From: Perca fluviatilis
Lineage: Eukaryota; Chordata; Actinopteri; Perciformes; Percidae
Length of the DNA: 64,000 nt
NCBI RefSeq assembly: GCF_010015445.1
Contig: NC_053123.1
Location: forward strand, 10,978,434 to 11,042,433
Direction: 5' to 3'
Under the pieces are notes generated by a model, which saw only the letters and a list, made by a program, of their open reading frames with translations, had not been told where the DNA came from and ran no database searches. Position numbers and translations under genes: made by a program. Of the stretch, positions 36,000 to 48,889 are shown piece after piece; position 1 is the first letter of the stretch, and the number at the start of each line of letters is the position of its first letter.

Positions 36000-37990
36000 C
36001 GTATGAATGTGAGTCCCAGGCCAGGATAGGAAATTAACTAACAATGTAAAGATCAACAAGCCACTGACACATATGTTCAAATTTGATAAATTATTATTTT
36101 TTGTTTTTAATCCACCAGCCATTTTCATATTATACCAACATTAGCAGCATCCTGAGCCTTTTTGGTAAGGTTACTAGGAAAACTCAGCCCAGAGTAGTTT
36201 TATTCTCCCCAAAACAAGTTTCCTTTATATTTTTAAAGAACTATACAAAAAAACAACTTTCACTGTCTCCCGCAACTTCATTGCAACAAACATACAAAAG
36301 ACATCACAACTTTTATCGCAATATTTTACAAAAGCTCCCACGAAATCAGGCATTTTGGGCCGCAACAATCTAAAAAAAAGATTTGCATCCTAAACCCCCA
36401 AAATATAAGTTGGCTCAAATTATTTTATATAATAAATATAATATACTAAATATAGGTTTTTGTCTGGAGGTGCATGTTGGTCATCCAAAGAAAATAATGA
36501 AATTAACAACACGGGATTATTTCTTTCAGGGACATTTTCCAGATTTACTACGAGTCTCATGCATCTTTAGACTTGAAGACCAAACAGGTTTATTTAGTGT
36601 CACAGAGCCTTTCAGACACAGCTGCAATTCAAAGTTTTATGAAGAAGAAATGCTTTAGAATATACACTGGTTATTGTCAAATCAGCTACAAACTTGAATT
36701 ATTTGGTAAATCTCAATAATATATGAATAATCAAAAAAAAAAAAAAAATCCTATGATTTTAATACATGTAGATTTGGTTTAATGATATGCCTGAGCCCCG
36801 CCTCTTCCTCCGACACAGAAAGCAGACAAGATGACAGAGGTGGTCTGATTGACATAAAATGTTGGTAACATTCATTTGTATGTCAAACTGAATAAATCTT
36901 TATTTTCAATTATACAAATTATCAATTGCAATATATTGCGTCACCAAAAGCTACCGAGCTCATTTACGTATATCGTGCGATAAGTCCATGTATTGACTAT
37001 CGCGACAGGCCTACTCGTGAGAGCAATATCTGGCTTTTTAGCTGCCGAATGCTCAACTACGTTCACCTGCTAGTTGTAACTGTTTCTCTCTGTCATTTGG
37101 TGCTGGTTAGGGGGGTTTATCAGAACGTTTTTCATTTAAAACAGCAGCCTGCTGCTGATGGAAATTGTGCTGAAGAGGACAGTGAGAATGAACTAAAACA
37201 GTAAAGTTGTAGGCTACGAAACATAAGAAATGACCTGGAAGTTGCTAAAAATGCTTGTTTGTCGCTATGAGCCACCCCTTTTTCATTATACCTAGTCATT
37301 TTTTCCATATAATACAAAATAGTGATCAGTGCAGCTTTAGGGATTTATTTTATTTGAGAAACACATTGGCCAGAGTGACTGACAGACAGCCTCATCTATA
37401 GCCTAAATCTATACATCTATCTAAACAGGAAGAGAGTGGTGCAATAAAATGGGCATAAAAACAAATAAGTTGTCTTTGAATCCTAAATCACAGTGCCCCA
37501 TAAATCTACATTTTTTTTATGAAAGTATACCACTTACATGTGAAATGAAGAGCTTTAATAAACTCCATATCATCCCTTCAGACACAAACTAACCACTAAA
37601 CTACATTTAATGTAGGACATGAGCTCTGGGATTCAGACTAAAGTCAAATTAAAAAGAAAACCAAAAGAGAAATGTCTTTCTCTAGTATTAAAGCCTTTTA
37701 TTTGAACCAGACAATAAGAAGACACATGCTTTTACATAAAGTACAGCTGATAGTTAAAGGCCTTAAATACATCACAGTATATTAGTTTTTTACACACTGT
37801 TTGATTTCACAAATTTATGTTTAGACTAGCCTTCTTAATCCCATTATATTTGTTGTTTTCCCAGTTTGACAGTAAAGAATGTCACCTGGTTTAATTTGTG
37901 CAGCCTTATTGCTGTGATATTTGAGAGGAAGTGGATTTTATAGTACTCCTTAACTAATCCCATGAAAATGATCGGTCTCAGCAAGCAATT
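36000..37990. other. Intron C/B, part; unclassified
   Basis: AT-rich. 36955-37015 contains TATCGTGCGATAAGTCC and TATCGCGACAGGCCTA, resembling a hAT-type element end. No other assignment. Confidence 0.35.
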
Positions 37991-38001
37991 TGTAGTGTGT
38001 T

Positions 38002-38584
38002 GTAATAGTCTGGCTATCACCAGACCAAGCTCAATCTTTCAAGATTGAACATAAGTCTGGGGAGTCTGCTCTGTATTTTCTCTGCACAAGAGGCGTGATC
38101 AACGGGCATAGTTCAAATGACTGTACGCAATTGGATAGTCCTTCAACCAATCAGACCAAGGATCCGGGTGACGTACTTTGCAGAGCGAAAGCTGGTCGGT
38201 AGTAAAAAAAACAAACAAGAAAGCCAGTCGGTAGTAAGGCAAACACATCCTTCTTTTGTAGGAATTGTTCCAGGGCAACTTTCTGTTCCGTTTTCAGAGA
38301 AAACTTGCATTTGAAATCTTTTAAAACAGCAGCGACGGTGGCATCGACGGTTTTCTGCGCTTTGGTGGCCGCCATGTTGAATGTAAACAAAAAGCTGCTT
38401 GCCTTTGCTTCTCTATCGTCATCGTGTTAAACCCACCAATAGCGCGCCAGGTGGACAAACCAGTTTGTGATTGGTTCCCGCAAATGTGTGACTGAAGCAG
38501 GATAGATAAACGTACAGGTTTCCAGCCTGAGCTGCAGGGCAAAATCAAATCGCCGGCAGATCGGGCTGGGTTTACCCAGTCTAG
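38002..38584 (-). mobile_element. TIR element carrying a helicase N-terminal fragment
   Basis: The ends TAGTCTGGCTATCACCAGAC (38008 on) and the reverse complement of GGGTTTACCCAGTCTA (ending 38583) are imperfect inverted repeats. Inside, on the minus strand, lies a short open frame resembling the start of a superfamily-2 helicase (listed separately). The element contains a local duplication: ACTACCGACTGGCTTTCTTG and ACTACCGACCAGCTTTCGC. No transposase. It is probably a non-autonomous member of a DNA transposon family. Confidence 0.65.
38151..38372 (-). pseudogene. RecQ-like helicase N-terminal fragment inside a transposon
   Basis: From ATG at 38372 the frame begins MAATKAQKTVDATVAAVLKD and continues LKTEQKVALEQFLQKKDVFA and LLPTGF. 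The order EQ..AL..FL..KDVFALLPTGF matches the Q-motif to Walker A lead-in of RecQ-type DNA helicases, where LPTGFGKS is expected. Here the frame leaves the family right after TGF, before the catalytic GKS, so there is no ATPase site. Similar helicase starts occur within teleost repeats; this is most simply a captured and deleted copy. Confidence 0.6.
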
Positions 38585-38989
38585 TGTCGTAACGTAACGC
38601 CACCAAAACGGCGACCCTCTGTAAACGTTATGAATTCAAGCATGCCAGTATGTAACATTTTGTATTATGCTGTTCTTGTCTTTACTAAAATCAAAACTAA
38701 TCAAAGAGCAGAATGCTCTTACAAATCACGAGGGAGCATTTTGACTTTTGGCTAACGTAATAGACACGTTGTTGATGCTGATTCGCCTTTAGCATACATT
38801 ACATTTATTACAAATTTAACTTTACATTAAACGTGTGTTTAAACTTCACCTGGGGAAACTGACTTTACCTTCAGAGGCCCGGGGGCAGCTCAGTCGCTCC
38901 AGTCTTTGCCGGGATGCAGGGCCAGCGCCCCGCAGCATACTCGCTGTGTGCAAGCCAGACTGTGCGAACGGCGCTCTGCATGTTTGATG

Positions 38990-39235
38990 CAGGGACGTAG
39001 CTAAGTAGGGGCAGGAGCTGAGGGGCAGGAGGCTAAGATTACATCTACAATTATTATTTATTATTAATTGATATAAATGGTTTGTTTCAACGTTTTAAGA
39101 AGATTGTGGACATAGTGGCAGTTTGTTTTTACAAGCACAGTTTTTTGAACACCAAAGTTAGAGGGGCAGCTGGGGGGGCAAGGCCCTACAGTGGGGGGGT
39201 CAGCTGCCCCCCCCCTGTAGATCCGACCCTGGTAT
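38990..39235. repeat. Probable MITE with G/C-run interior
   Basis: Starts CAGGGACGTAGCTAAG and ends GATCCGACCCTGG, which are imperfect inverted ends. The interior holds G runs and GTCAGCTGCCCCCCCC. Looks like a short non-autonomous element. Confidence 0.4.
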
Positions 39236-39805
39236 TAGCATAGTGTGAGCTATTTTATTGGGTAGCCTCTAAGGGAAATGCTCTGAGTGAATTTAAGTTG
39301 GGTTTTTATTGTGAAGGGTAAAAACTGAAGAAATTAAGCTGTAGCGTTATGCACTGCCGTTGTCAATATGTGATTTAATAAAAGTATGTTGGCCATCTGG
39401 GTTCACACTGGTTCACATTACAGAGCATCCGTGTGTTTATTTTATTACCCTCGGCTACAGTGGTTAGCACACATTAGCTCGGAGGGCTAACTTGGCTTGT
39501 TTACTTTATGACATGGATGTCTTTGTCACCCTGAACAAATGGCCGAACCCCGTTCAAAAATCTGGCAGTTCAATAAATTGTTGCTTGAATACCTGAAACA
39601 ATAGGAACCTTAACCCTAACCCAGAAGCAAGTGAGAAGGCTCCACCTAGAACTAGGGCAGATACAATGTAAAAGGTTTTTTTTTGATAACACATATTTTG
39701 CAAACGTATACACTTACTGCCCCTGTCATTACACAGTTCTCCTACAACAGCTTGCTATTTTGCCCAGTGGACAGAAAAAGTGGATTGTGCATGTGTGCTC
39801 TGGAG

Positions 39806-40231
39806 TAGAGATGCACCGATTACAACTTTCTAGGCCGATTCTGATTTCCGATTTTTCATTGAATTTGAACTGCCGATACCGAATTTAGGCGATTCCGATT
39901 TCATATTTTCTAACCACTTTACAGCACACACAAATATTTTTTATATTATATTTTTATATTTTCTTTAATAGAACATTTTACATAAAACATAGAACATTTT
40001 TTGAATAGATAATCGATCACTAAAAAATAGAACTATATAAATTACTCCTGTTGTGGGAAATTCACACACATCTAAAGTGCAATGTTATGGAAGAACCATT
40101 TCCTTCTTTTCACATCCAATATCCAACTAAAAAAACTAAAATGTCAGACTGACCTGCCGGTCGCCAGTCATGGCCGATGACGTGAAAATCGGCCAATTCC
40201 GGTCACCGGCCGGTCAATCGGTGCCTCTCTA
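39806..40231. mobile_element. hAT-type MITE with 8-bp target duplication
   Basis: Inverted ends TAGAGATGCACCGATTA and the complement of AATCGGTGCCTCTCTA. Flanks CTCTGGAG (39798-39805) and CTCTGGAT (40232-40239) match at 7 of 8 positions, the duplication length expected for hAT. The interior is rich in CCGATT/AATCGG words near both ends and has no transposase. Confidence 0.85.
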
Positions 40232-40239
40232 CTCTGGAT

Positions 40240-41423
<1,184 letters not shown>

Positions 41424-41454
41424 GGTATTTGAATCTAGTGGAATTTATGCTTAC

Positions 41455-41555
41455 CTCTCTCTGTTGAATTTGAGTGAATGGAGGACAGCTGGCCGCCTCT
41501 GACGGAGATTCCACAAGTGAAGCGTGTCATCTGCACAGGCTGTGACCAGCGCCCC
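41455..41555 (-). CDS. stxbp5l: stxbp5l exon B
   Basis: 101 nt. Acceptor CCTTCAG, donor AG|GTAAGC. Reads GALVTACADDTLHLWNLRQ then RRPAVLHSLKFNRER, with DDTLHLWNLRQ being a canonical WD40 strand. Begins in phase 0 and ends with two bases of an Arg codon. About 12 kb from exon A and 13 kb from exon C. In the transcript, a roughly 100-nt CA repeat begins 33 nt after the donor (41421 downward). Confidence 0.95.
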
Positions 41556-41559
41556 CTGA

Positions 41560-44330
41560 AGGTCAAGAAAATAAATATCAGTACTGATTCATTATATGGA
41601 CACAGAGGACACCTTGACTTTTTGAATTAACCCAAGTTCTGTAGTCCTGGTTGATTAGACTGAACACAAAGTGCTAAAACACAGTGGATTCCAGCAGTAA
41701 GCACCCACACAGAAGAGCTGAAGATCCAAACGATCTACTTGTGCACACGAGTAACATAAAGTAAGTACAGTGTCTCTCAAGTACACATGAAGTACACAAG
41801 AACAAAAAAAAAGCTTTCCCTCAACTTATTATTTTCTTTATTTCCCAGAATGCCGGCTAACAGATCATGTTTTCTTGTATTTAGAATATATTAGTGCAGA
41901 GAGCACCAAGCAACATTAAAGAAACGCTTCCCTGATTCTCCTAAACATCGTGTCAGTGCACTGCATCCTGGTCTGTTGAGATAACTGACGTGGTGCATTT
42001 GCTTATTCAGCCCCTTGACTGTTCTGACAGGTTTCCAGCTATTAAACTCAGCTCTAAATGCAATGTAAACATCTCCAATATTAGTAACTGCAGTTGTACT
42101 TGGACACAATGAGGAGATTCACTGTATGTTTAAAACTGTTAAAGGAGAGGACGTGTGCATTTGACAATAAACGTAAATTTAAGAGAAAGTCAATGTTGAA
42201 AAAAATATACATATAATCCAGTGTCCAGTGTATTTATAATGCAACTAAAACCAACCCTTGTATGTGTAAAATGTATACAACTTTATCAAGCCAGCTATCC
42301 ATCTTTAAAGAAATTAAAAGATGTTTGGCCTAACATTTAAAGGGTTAGTTTACCCAAATTATGAAAAGAAAACAACAAACATACAAAAGGGGTTTCATGA
42401 TCAACAAATGGCATTATTGTATGCATTTAAACAAACAGAAATCCATGGAACCTGTCTCCTATAAAGCATTATTTTGTGTAAAACTAATATAGTATGGCAG
42501 GCATTTTTACCTTTTTGACATTATAATTAACTCTAATCAGAGACTATTGAAGACAACTGTTTTACTTGTAGATACAGTGTGTTGAAATACATCATTGCAT
42601 GTACTCCTCGGTGCAAAATCATATGGACATCAGATAAAAATGGATGTCAAATGTGAGCGGAACATTATTTTCAAATTGATGTCAGCTGGTTTCCTAGTTC
42701 TAAGAATTGTAATTGCAGTGAAATTCCCAGTAGGGCTTTGCTCCCGGGGCGTCGCTGCTCAGACCGGAGCCCAGGGAGAATTAGCTTTAGATTACAAACT
42801 TAATCGTGGGATTAAAGACTGTACAGTGCAAGTTAGGATGAAAACATTCTCCCCTATGATTTCCATATTGGTGAATGTGTTCCCCCACTCACTGAAGCAA
42901 AGATGCGTGTTACATAATCTTCCATTTATTTTAAGGTCAATAAAAATAAGTTAAGAGCAAAGATAAGACTGACTGAACACTTGACTGTACAATAAATTGG
43001 GCGTTCTGTGCACTATCAGTATGTACCTGTGTGGAAGCAATTTCAACATCCCCATCTGTTTGTTTTTTTTCTGCAGCCAGCACACAATCACACAGTAAAA
43101 GAATTTAGCATTGGCTGGTAAAAACTCTCAAAATCTGTGACTAATTCCTCCCTTTACCTAACCCCTATCCAAGTTCTATGAATGAATGACCTCTACTTCT
43201 CAGTGCCACCTGTGACTCTTGCATCTCACTTAAAACAAACATATCTGATCTTCCTAAATTAATTCAACAAGAAAGAAATTAACAAAATAATCATTTGAGC
43301 ATTTTCTGCCTACTGCCTTCTTTCTTGTTTCACCCCACCCCCCCCCCTCTCCATGCGTAAAAAAGGACGTGCTTCTCTTTAGCCATGTCAAATTTTTTCT
43401 TTCACTGCAATCTTGTCATGTAATATAATTGCACCCTGATTAATTTAAAACTGTTTTATTTTGCTGGAATGTATATGATCTCATTCATTTCTGCTCCATT
43501 TTACCCAGATCCTTAAACAGCATCCTCAAATAAAGGTAATTTGAACTATTCATATTTAATTTTTATTCTACAGTTATCGAAGGATATTTTTGAAGATTAT
43601 TTCCTATGCTGATTGAGTTTGTTTCTTTCAATCAAGGGAGTGAGAGGAGGTGGAGAAGCAGCTAATTAAGAAATCATACCAGACGGGGAGAAAAGAGAAC
43701 AAGAAAGGCAGACAAGGTGACAGCCAGGTCCACAACTCCATTATGGTATAATTATCTTGATGTCTCGATGGCAACACAGGCAAGGTGACCAGGCACATGT
43801 ACACAGCATGAGTAAAATGACAATCAGTAGGGAAAATTGCATGACAAAAAAATCAAGAAGATGGCTTTAAGAGCGTTTGTGTGTATTTATGTTCAGATAA
43901 TGGAGGATTAATAGTCTAGTTAACTGATAGTTTCCCTTATATATATCTACAATTAATAACCTATAAAAAAGAGAGGAATTTCATATTTGTAACAAAGTAG
44001 ATGTTCTTAAACCCTACAAAGTGAAATTTTTTATATTTTTGTACTTCTGTATAGATTTAGTCAATGGGAATCATTGTATATAGTTCTCATTACACACTGT
44101 GTGCATCAAAGGATCTATTATTGGTCAATGAAGTCAACACGTCAGCCAGTGTGTGGCCTGACACCAAGCCAGTTCTTTCTTTTAAAAGAACTCGCTGAGG
44201 TGTTGCATAAAACTTAAAGTTCTCCAAAGCTGAAAAAGTATATAGTGCAGGCAGGGTACAAGATCTGCCTGACAGATTTTATTACATACCACACTGTGTG
44301 TTGTAGATTTGATATAAATAACAGCACTTA
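41560..44330. other. Intron B/A, left part; nothing firm
   Basis: AT-rich. A 119-codon plus-strand open stretch at 42595-42954 has no recognisable domain. A short C run lies at 43338-43350. No exon, RNA gene or classified repeat recognised. Confidence 0.4.
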
Positions 44331-44334
44331 AAAC

Positions 44335-44545
44335 ATTACATGTCATTTAGCTGACGCTTTTATCCAAAGCAACTTCCAATTGCTATATATATATATATAT
44401 ATCTCAAAGGTAACACACCGCTGGAGTAACTATGGTTAAGTGACTTGCTCAGGGACTCATTGGTTGATGTATCACAGTGGGAATTGAACCCAGGTCTCCC
44501 ACACCAAAGCCATGTAACATATCCACTGCACCATCACCACCCGAA
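44335..44545 (-). mobile_element. tRNA-derived SINE
   Basis: On the minus strand it begins GGTGGTGATGGTGCAGTGGA (box A-like) and has GGTTCAATTCCC (box B-like, 44490-44479). It ends in the widespread teleost block complementary to CATTTAGCTGACGCTTTTAT. A TA run at 44382-44402 interrupts it. Lies just left of a Tc1 remnant. Confidence 0.65.
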
Positions 44546-44572
44546 ATAAAACAAAACGTACCTGAAGATTTA

Positions 44573-45454
44573 CACTCACCTAAAGGATTATTAGGAACAC
44601 CATACTAATATTGTGTTTGACCCTATCCTATCAATATGGGCCAACATTTCTAAAGAATGCTTCCAGCACCTCGTTGAATTATGGCAGTTCTGAAGGTGAA
44701 AGGGATCCCCACACCATTACACCATAACCACCACCACCAGCCTGCCCATTGGTAACAAGGCATGACGGATCCATGTTCTCATTCTGTTTACGCCAAATTC
44801 TGACTCTACCATCTGAATGTCTCAACAGAAATCGAGACTCATCAGACCAGGCAACATTTTTCGAAGTCTTCAACTGTCCAATTTTGGTGTGCTCGTGCAA
44901 ATTGTAGCCTCATTTCCCTATTTTTAGTGGAGATGAGTGGTACCCGGTGGGGTCTTCTGCTGGTGTAGCCCATCTGCCTCAAGGTTATTAGTGTTGTGGC
45001 TTCACAAATGCTTTGCTGCATACCTCGGTTGTAACGAGTGGTTATTTGAGTCAAAGTTGATCTTCTATCAGCTTAAATCAGTCGGCCCATTCTCCTCTGA
45101 CCTCTAGCATCAACAAGGCATTTTCGCCCACAGAACTGCAGCATACTAGATGTTTTTCCTTTTTCAGACCATTCTTTGTAAACCCTAGAAATGGTTGTGT
45201 GTGAAAATCCCAGTAACTGAGCAGATTGTGAAATACTCAGACCAGCCCGTCTGGCACCAACAACCATGCCACGCTCAAAGTTGCTTAGATCACCTTTCTT
45301 TCCCATTCTGACATTCAGTTTGAAGTTCAGGAGATTGTCTAGACCGGGACCACACCCCTAAATGCATTGAAGCAGCTGCCATGTGATTGGTTGATTAGAT
45401 AATTTCATTAATGTGAAATTTTACAGGTGTTCCTAATAATTCTTTAGGTGAGTG
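44573..45454 (-). mobile_element. Tc1-like element, internally deleted
   Basis: 882 bp flanked by TA. The inverted ends are 29 bp with one mismatch (CACTCACCTAAAGGATTATT...AACACC). The transposase remnant on the minus strand starts at 45306 (MGKKGDLSNFERGMVVGARR) with a helix-turn-helix region (LSISQSAQLLGFSHTTISRV). It changes frame near 45070 and reaches the first catalytic Asp in WSDESRFLLRH. The second Asp and the Glu region are missing, so it is non-autonomous. The opening resembles the ISTKNREMRL...HQNWT class of Tc1 transposases. Confidence 0.9.
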
Positions 45455-45733
45455 TACATTTCCATTAAAACATCAGCAGTTAAAATGACTTTGCTTAGTG
45501 TTGGTTCATCAGCTGCAGTGAGCTATTTTAGTTCCCCAATCCCAGTCATTTTGGGTCATGTCAAAGGCTAATGAGGTGTGCGTGTGTGTCGGACCGCCTG
45601 GATGTGTTAGCATCTGTTCCATCTGTCCTTCTCCTGCTACTCCTCTTTGTCCTTTGACACAGAGGAAATACGATTTAATGCTAAATATTAGACAACTTCC
45701 CAACAAAGGATTTAGGAGGAAATGGGTCTTTAA

Positions 45734-48700
45734 AGGGGTGATAGAATGCAAAACCGATTTTACCTTGTCATAGTTGAATAACTACAGTTTGGAGGGTAAA
45801 TAGGACATACATAGAACCTTAAAATCCCATTGACACCTCTTTCCTCTGCAAATCTCACAATCTGAACAAAACTAAAAGTTGACATCAACTCCTCAAGTCT
45901 CTACCTTTGTCACACCCCAACATTTACATAGACTACACCACTGATCTGAGATCAGGTAGTCTTCTGAATAGGTCGCGCAGATCTCAGAAATTGTATACAC
46001 TGTTCATCTGCTATTTTATCACTAAATTCACTTCTGAGACTTTTTTATGCTAGAAATCAACTATGTAGAGGTCAAATATGGGCCTTTCTACAAAAATTGA
46101 TGGCTAATTGCAAATTTTGTCCGAGTGTGTGTCGGAATTCAGCGGACGGTGCTGCCTGGGTTACTGCCTCACCGCCTGGGCCTGCCTTCCTTCACAGACC
46201 CTGGCCTGCTGTGAGATAGATGGAGCTCCGTCACAGCCGGCAGCCCGCGGTGCTCAATACAAGTGCAAAGTCACCGTTTCTGGGTTACTGGACTACCAAA
46301 CGCCTCTGCCCTGACAGAGCTCCAGGGCCTGCAGCTTCCCTCTTCCTGCTAAATGGCCGGTGTGTGTGAGTGAGAGCGCGGTCAGTGAGCTTGTTACGCC
46401 CGCAATCTCTTACCGCAGGTTCCAGTTAATCTTATAATGGAGTTGAGTTATTTAAACAAACGATCGGGGAAATAAACGCCTCTTGTCCACGAGTCTCATT
46501 GATAGAGCCCGCGGCTGGTTATGCCGAAAGTGTAGCTAACTAGCAGCAAGCTTTACCCATAAGATTGAAGGGACACTAGCAGCTAATGAAACCCCTCATA
46601 TTCACAAAAATGCATAAAATTGAAATCAGACAAAACTGTTAGCTTTATATCTCAATGCCAGTCAGGTTTCAGGAAACATTTCTCAACTACCACTGCTCTT
46701 TTGAAATTTACAAATGATATTTTTTCTAGTTTTGATAATAATATGTGTACTGGTGCCATCTTTTTAGATCTTACAAAAGCATTTGATTTAGTTGATCATT
46801 ATCTGCTTTTGGATAAACTATATTCAATTGGCCTCTCCCGTACATCTCTTCTTTGGTTCAACTCCTATTTTCATCATCGTCGTCAGTGTGTGTCCTTTGG
46901 GGGTAGTCAGTCGAATTTTACAGGTATAGATAAAGGTATACCCCAGGGTTCTGCACTTGGCCCTTTATTATTTTCCATTTTTATCAATGACTTGTCACTC
47001 TGTTGTTCAAGATGTGATATTCATCTTTACGCTGATGATACAATTATATATTGCTCTAAACCAAATATATCAGACATTAATTATTCTTTACAACATGACT
47101 TTGATTCTGTACAGCAGTGGCTGTCATTTAATAAACTCTTGCTGAATAAATCAAAATCTTACTGTATGCTTTTCCAGAAGAAAGATAGAAATGATCTTAA
47201 TCTTCATTTTTTGGATTCTTCTCCACTTGAGCCAACCAAAAAGTTTGGCTGAAAACTGATCTTTCATTTAAAGCTCATGTACATGCGCTTAACAACAAAC
47301 TTAGCTTTCGGCTTAAAACATTATATCAATCAATAGGCTGCTTTATCTATCAGGTTAGGAGAAGAATAGTTTCTCAGTTGTTGCTACCTATTCTGGACTA
47401 TGCAGATATTATATGTGCTAACACTACGGCCAGTTGTCTACATTCTCTTGATGTGATATACAACAGCCTGTGCTGATTCGTCCTTTGCTGCCCCTATAGG
47501 ACACATCATTGTGTAATGTATGAACAGCTGTCCTGGCTTGCACCCTCAGCCAGAAGAAAATATCATTGGCTTCAGTTCACTTTTAAATGTATTTACTTTC
47601 AATATCCATATTATTTATCGCAATATTTAGTGCCTTACAGTTCACAGTATAGCCTTCGTCACAATGGACAGATCTTCTTTACTGTCCCTAGAGTAAATAG
47701 AGAAGTTGGGAAGTATGCTTTCTGTGTTAGAGCTCTTTGTGACTGGAACTGCCTTCCTGCATCTATTCGCTCGCTTACGTCTTTTCCTCTGTTCCGAACT
47801 GCTCTGTTAACACATCTTCAGAATACTTGTCTATGTTTCTAGATTTTCAGATTTGTAATTAATATGTGTCATGTAATGTATGTGTGTAGGCTATATATGA
47901 ATGAGCTTATGTACATAAATGTCCATTGTGATGTCAACTTTGTCAGTTATATGTGGGAATATTGTGTAGTCGTTTTTCAGACATTCTACATGTGATAGGG
48001 ATGGGGGTAGGGATATTATTGAGAGCTTATGTGTGTGTAGAGTGTGCATGTGTGTTTTTTTTATGTTTGTTTTTCTGTATTTTTATTTTTTTATTTTTTA
48101 TTTATTTTTATTTATTTTTTTGTTTGTATCTACTCTGTTGTTCTGCTGTTCTGTTGCTCTGTACATGATCCGGAGGACCCCCATGAAAACGAGATGTTGC
48201 ATCTCATGGGGTTGATCCTCTAATACATGTTCATAAATAAATAAATAAATAAGACCTTGGGGTAGCTGTAATATAACTGGCGTGACGAAATTCAAACTGT
48301 AAATATACTATAGTTATGCCGGCAGCCGGCCAGCTCCGCGGAGCCCCGAGCCCCGGTAGTCCAGTTACCCAGAAATGGTGACTTTACCCTGGGTATGGAG
48401 CCAAGCAGGCTCCCGCTTTCTCGTCATACTGTCTGGAGCTTATGAATTCCGACACGTCTTACCAAATTTGCAATTAGCCATCAATTTTTGTAAAACGGCC
48501 CATATTTGAACTTCATATAGTTGATTTCTTGCGTAAAAAAGTCTCAGAAGTGAATTTAATAACGAAATAGCAGACAAACAATGTATAAAATTGCACATTG
48601 TCTCGTCTCCGATGTATGTGTGAGTGGTTGCTCAACCAATTACCGCGCAGCTCATCTAAATATTCATGAGCATACCATATTTGGAAGAAAAGCTCTTGTT

Positions 48701-48843
48701 ACAAATAGGGCAATATTCACAGGCTAGTTAAGGGCCCATAAAATAGCAAGCGGGTAATTTTCCGCCCAACCAATGTTACATACCCTATTAGGAGACCTTA
48801 AGGAACAGTGTGAAATACCCTATATAATCATTCTATCACCCCT
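45734..48843. mobile_element. TTAA-flanked fold-back element, copy 1, split by a LINE
   Basis: Bounded by TTAA at 45730-45733 and 48844-48847. Ends AGGGGTGATAGAATG are inverted. The outer arms also face each other inside: ATGGGCC...AAAATTGATGGCTAATTG on the left mirrors CAATTAGCCATCAATTTTTG and CGGCCCAT on the right. The same family occurs intact at 48890-49887. The centre of this copy is interrupted by about 1.65 kb of LINE sequence. TTAA targets suggest piggyBac or Kolobok; I cannot decide. Confidence 0.8.
46590..48252 (+). mobile_element. Non-LTR retrotransposon (LINE), 5'-truncated
   Basis: Encodes the reverse transcriptase part of a CR1/L2/Jockey-class LINE. From 46620 an open frame of 210 codons carries QSGFRKHFSTTTALLKF, the catalytic-region DLTKAFDLVDH, GIPQGSALGPLLFSIFINDL and YADD (residues 137-140, 47028-47039). 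The frame breaks near 47250 and fragments continue to TALLTHLQNTCLCF at 47842. The tail ends in ATAAATAAATAAATAA at 48226-48252. It lies inside a fold-back element and cannot produce a full enzyme. Confidence 0.88.
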
Positions 48844-48889
48844 TTAATAACAAAGTTTCTGCTGCACCTTATTTCTCTGCCATTGTTAA

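Noticed and set aside
44500..44545. Possible functional tRNA on the minus strand
   Set aside because: Box A and box B are present, but acceptor and anticodon stems do not pair and it continues into a common dispersed repeat; called a SINE.
45597..45760. Coding exon candidate on either strand near 45509-45773
   Set aside because: Overlapping short frames with no domain, next to a transposon edge.
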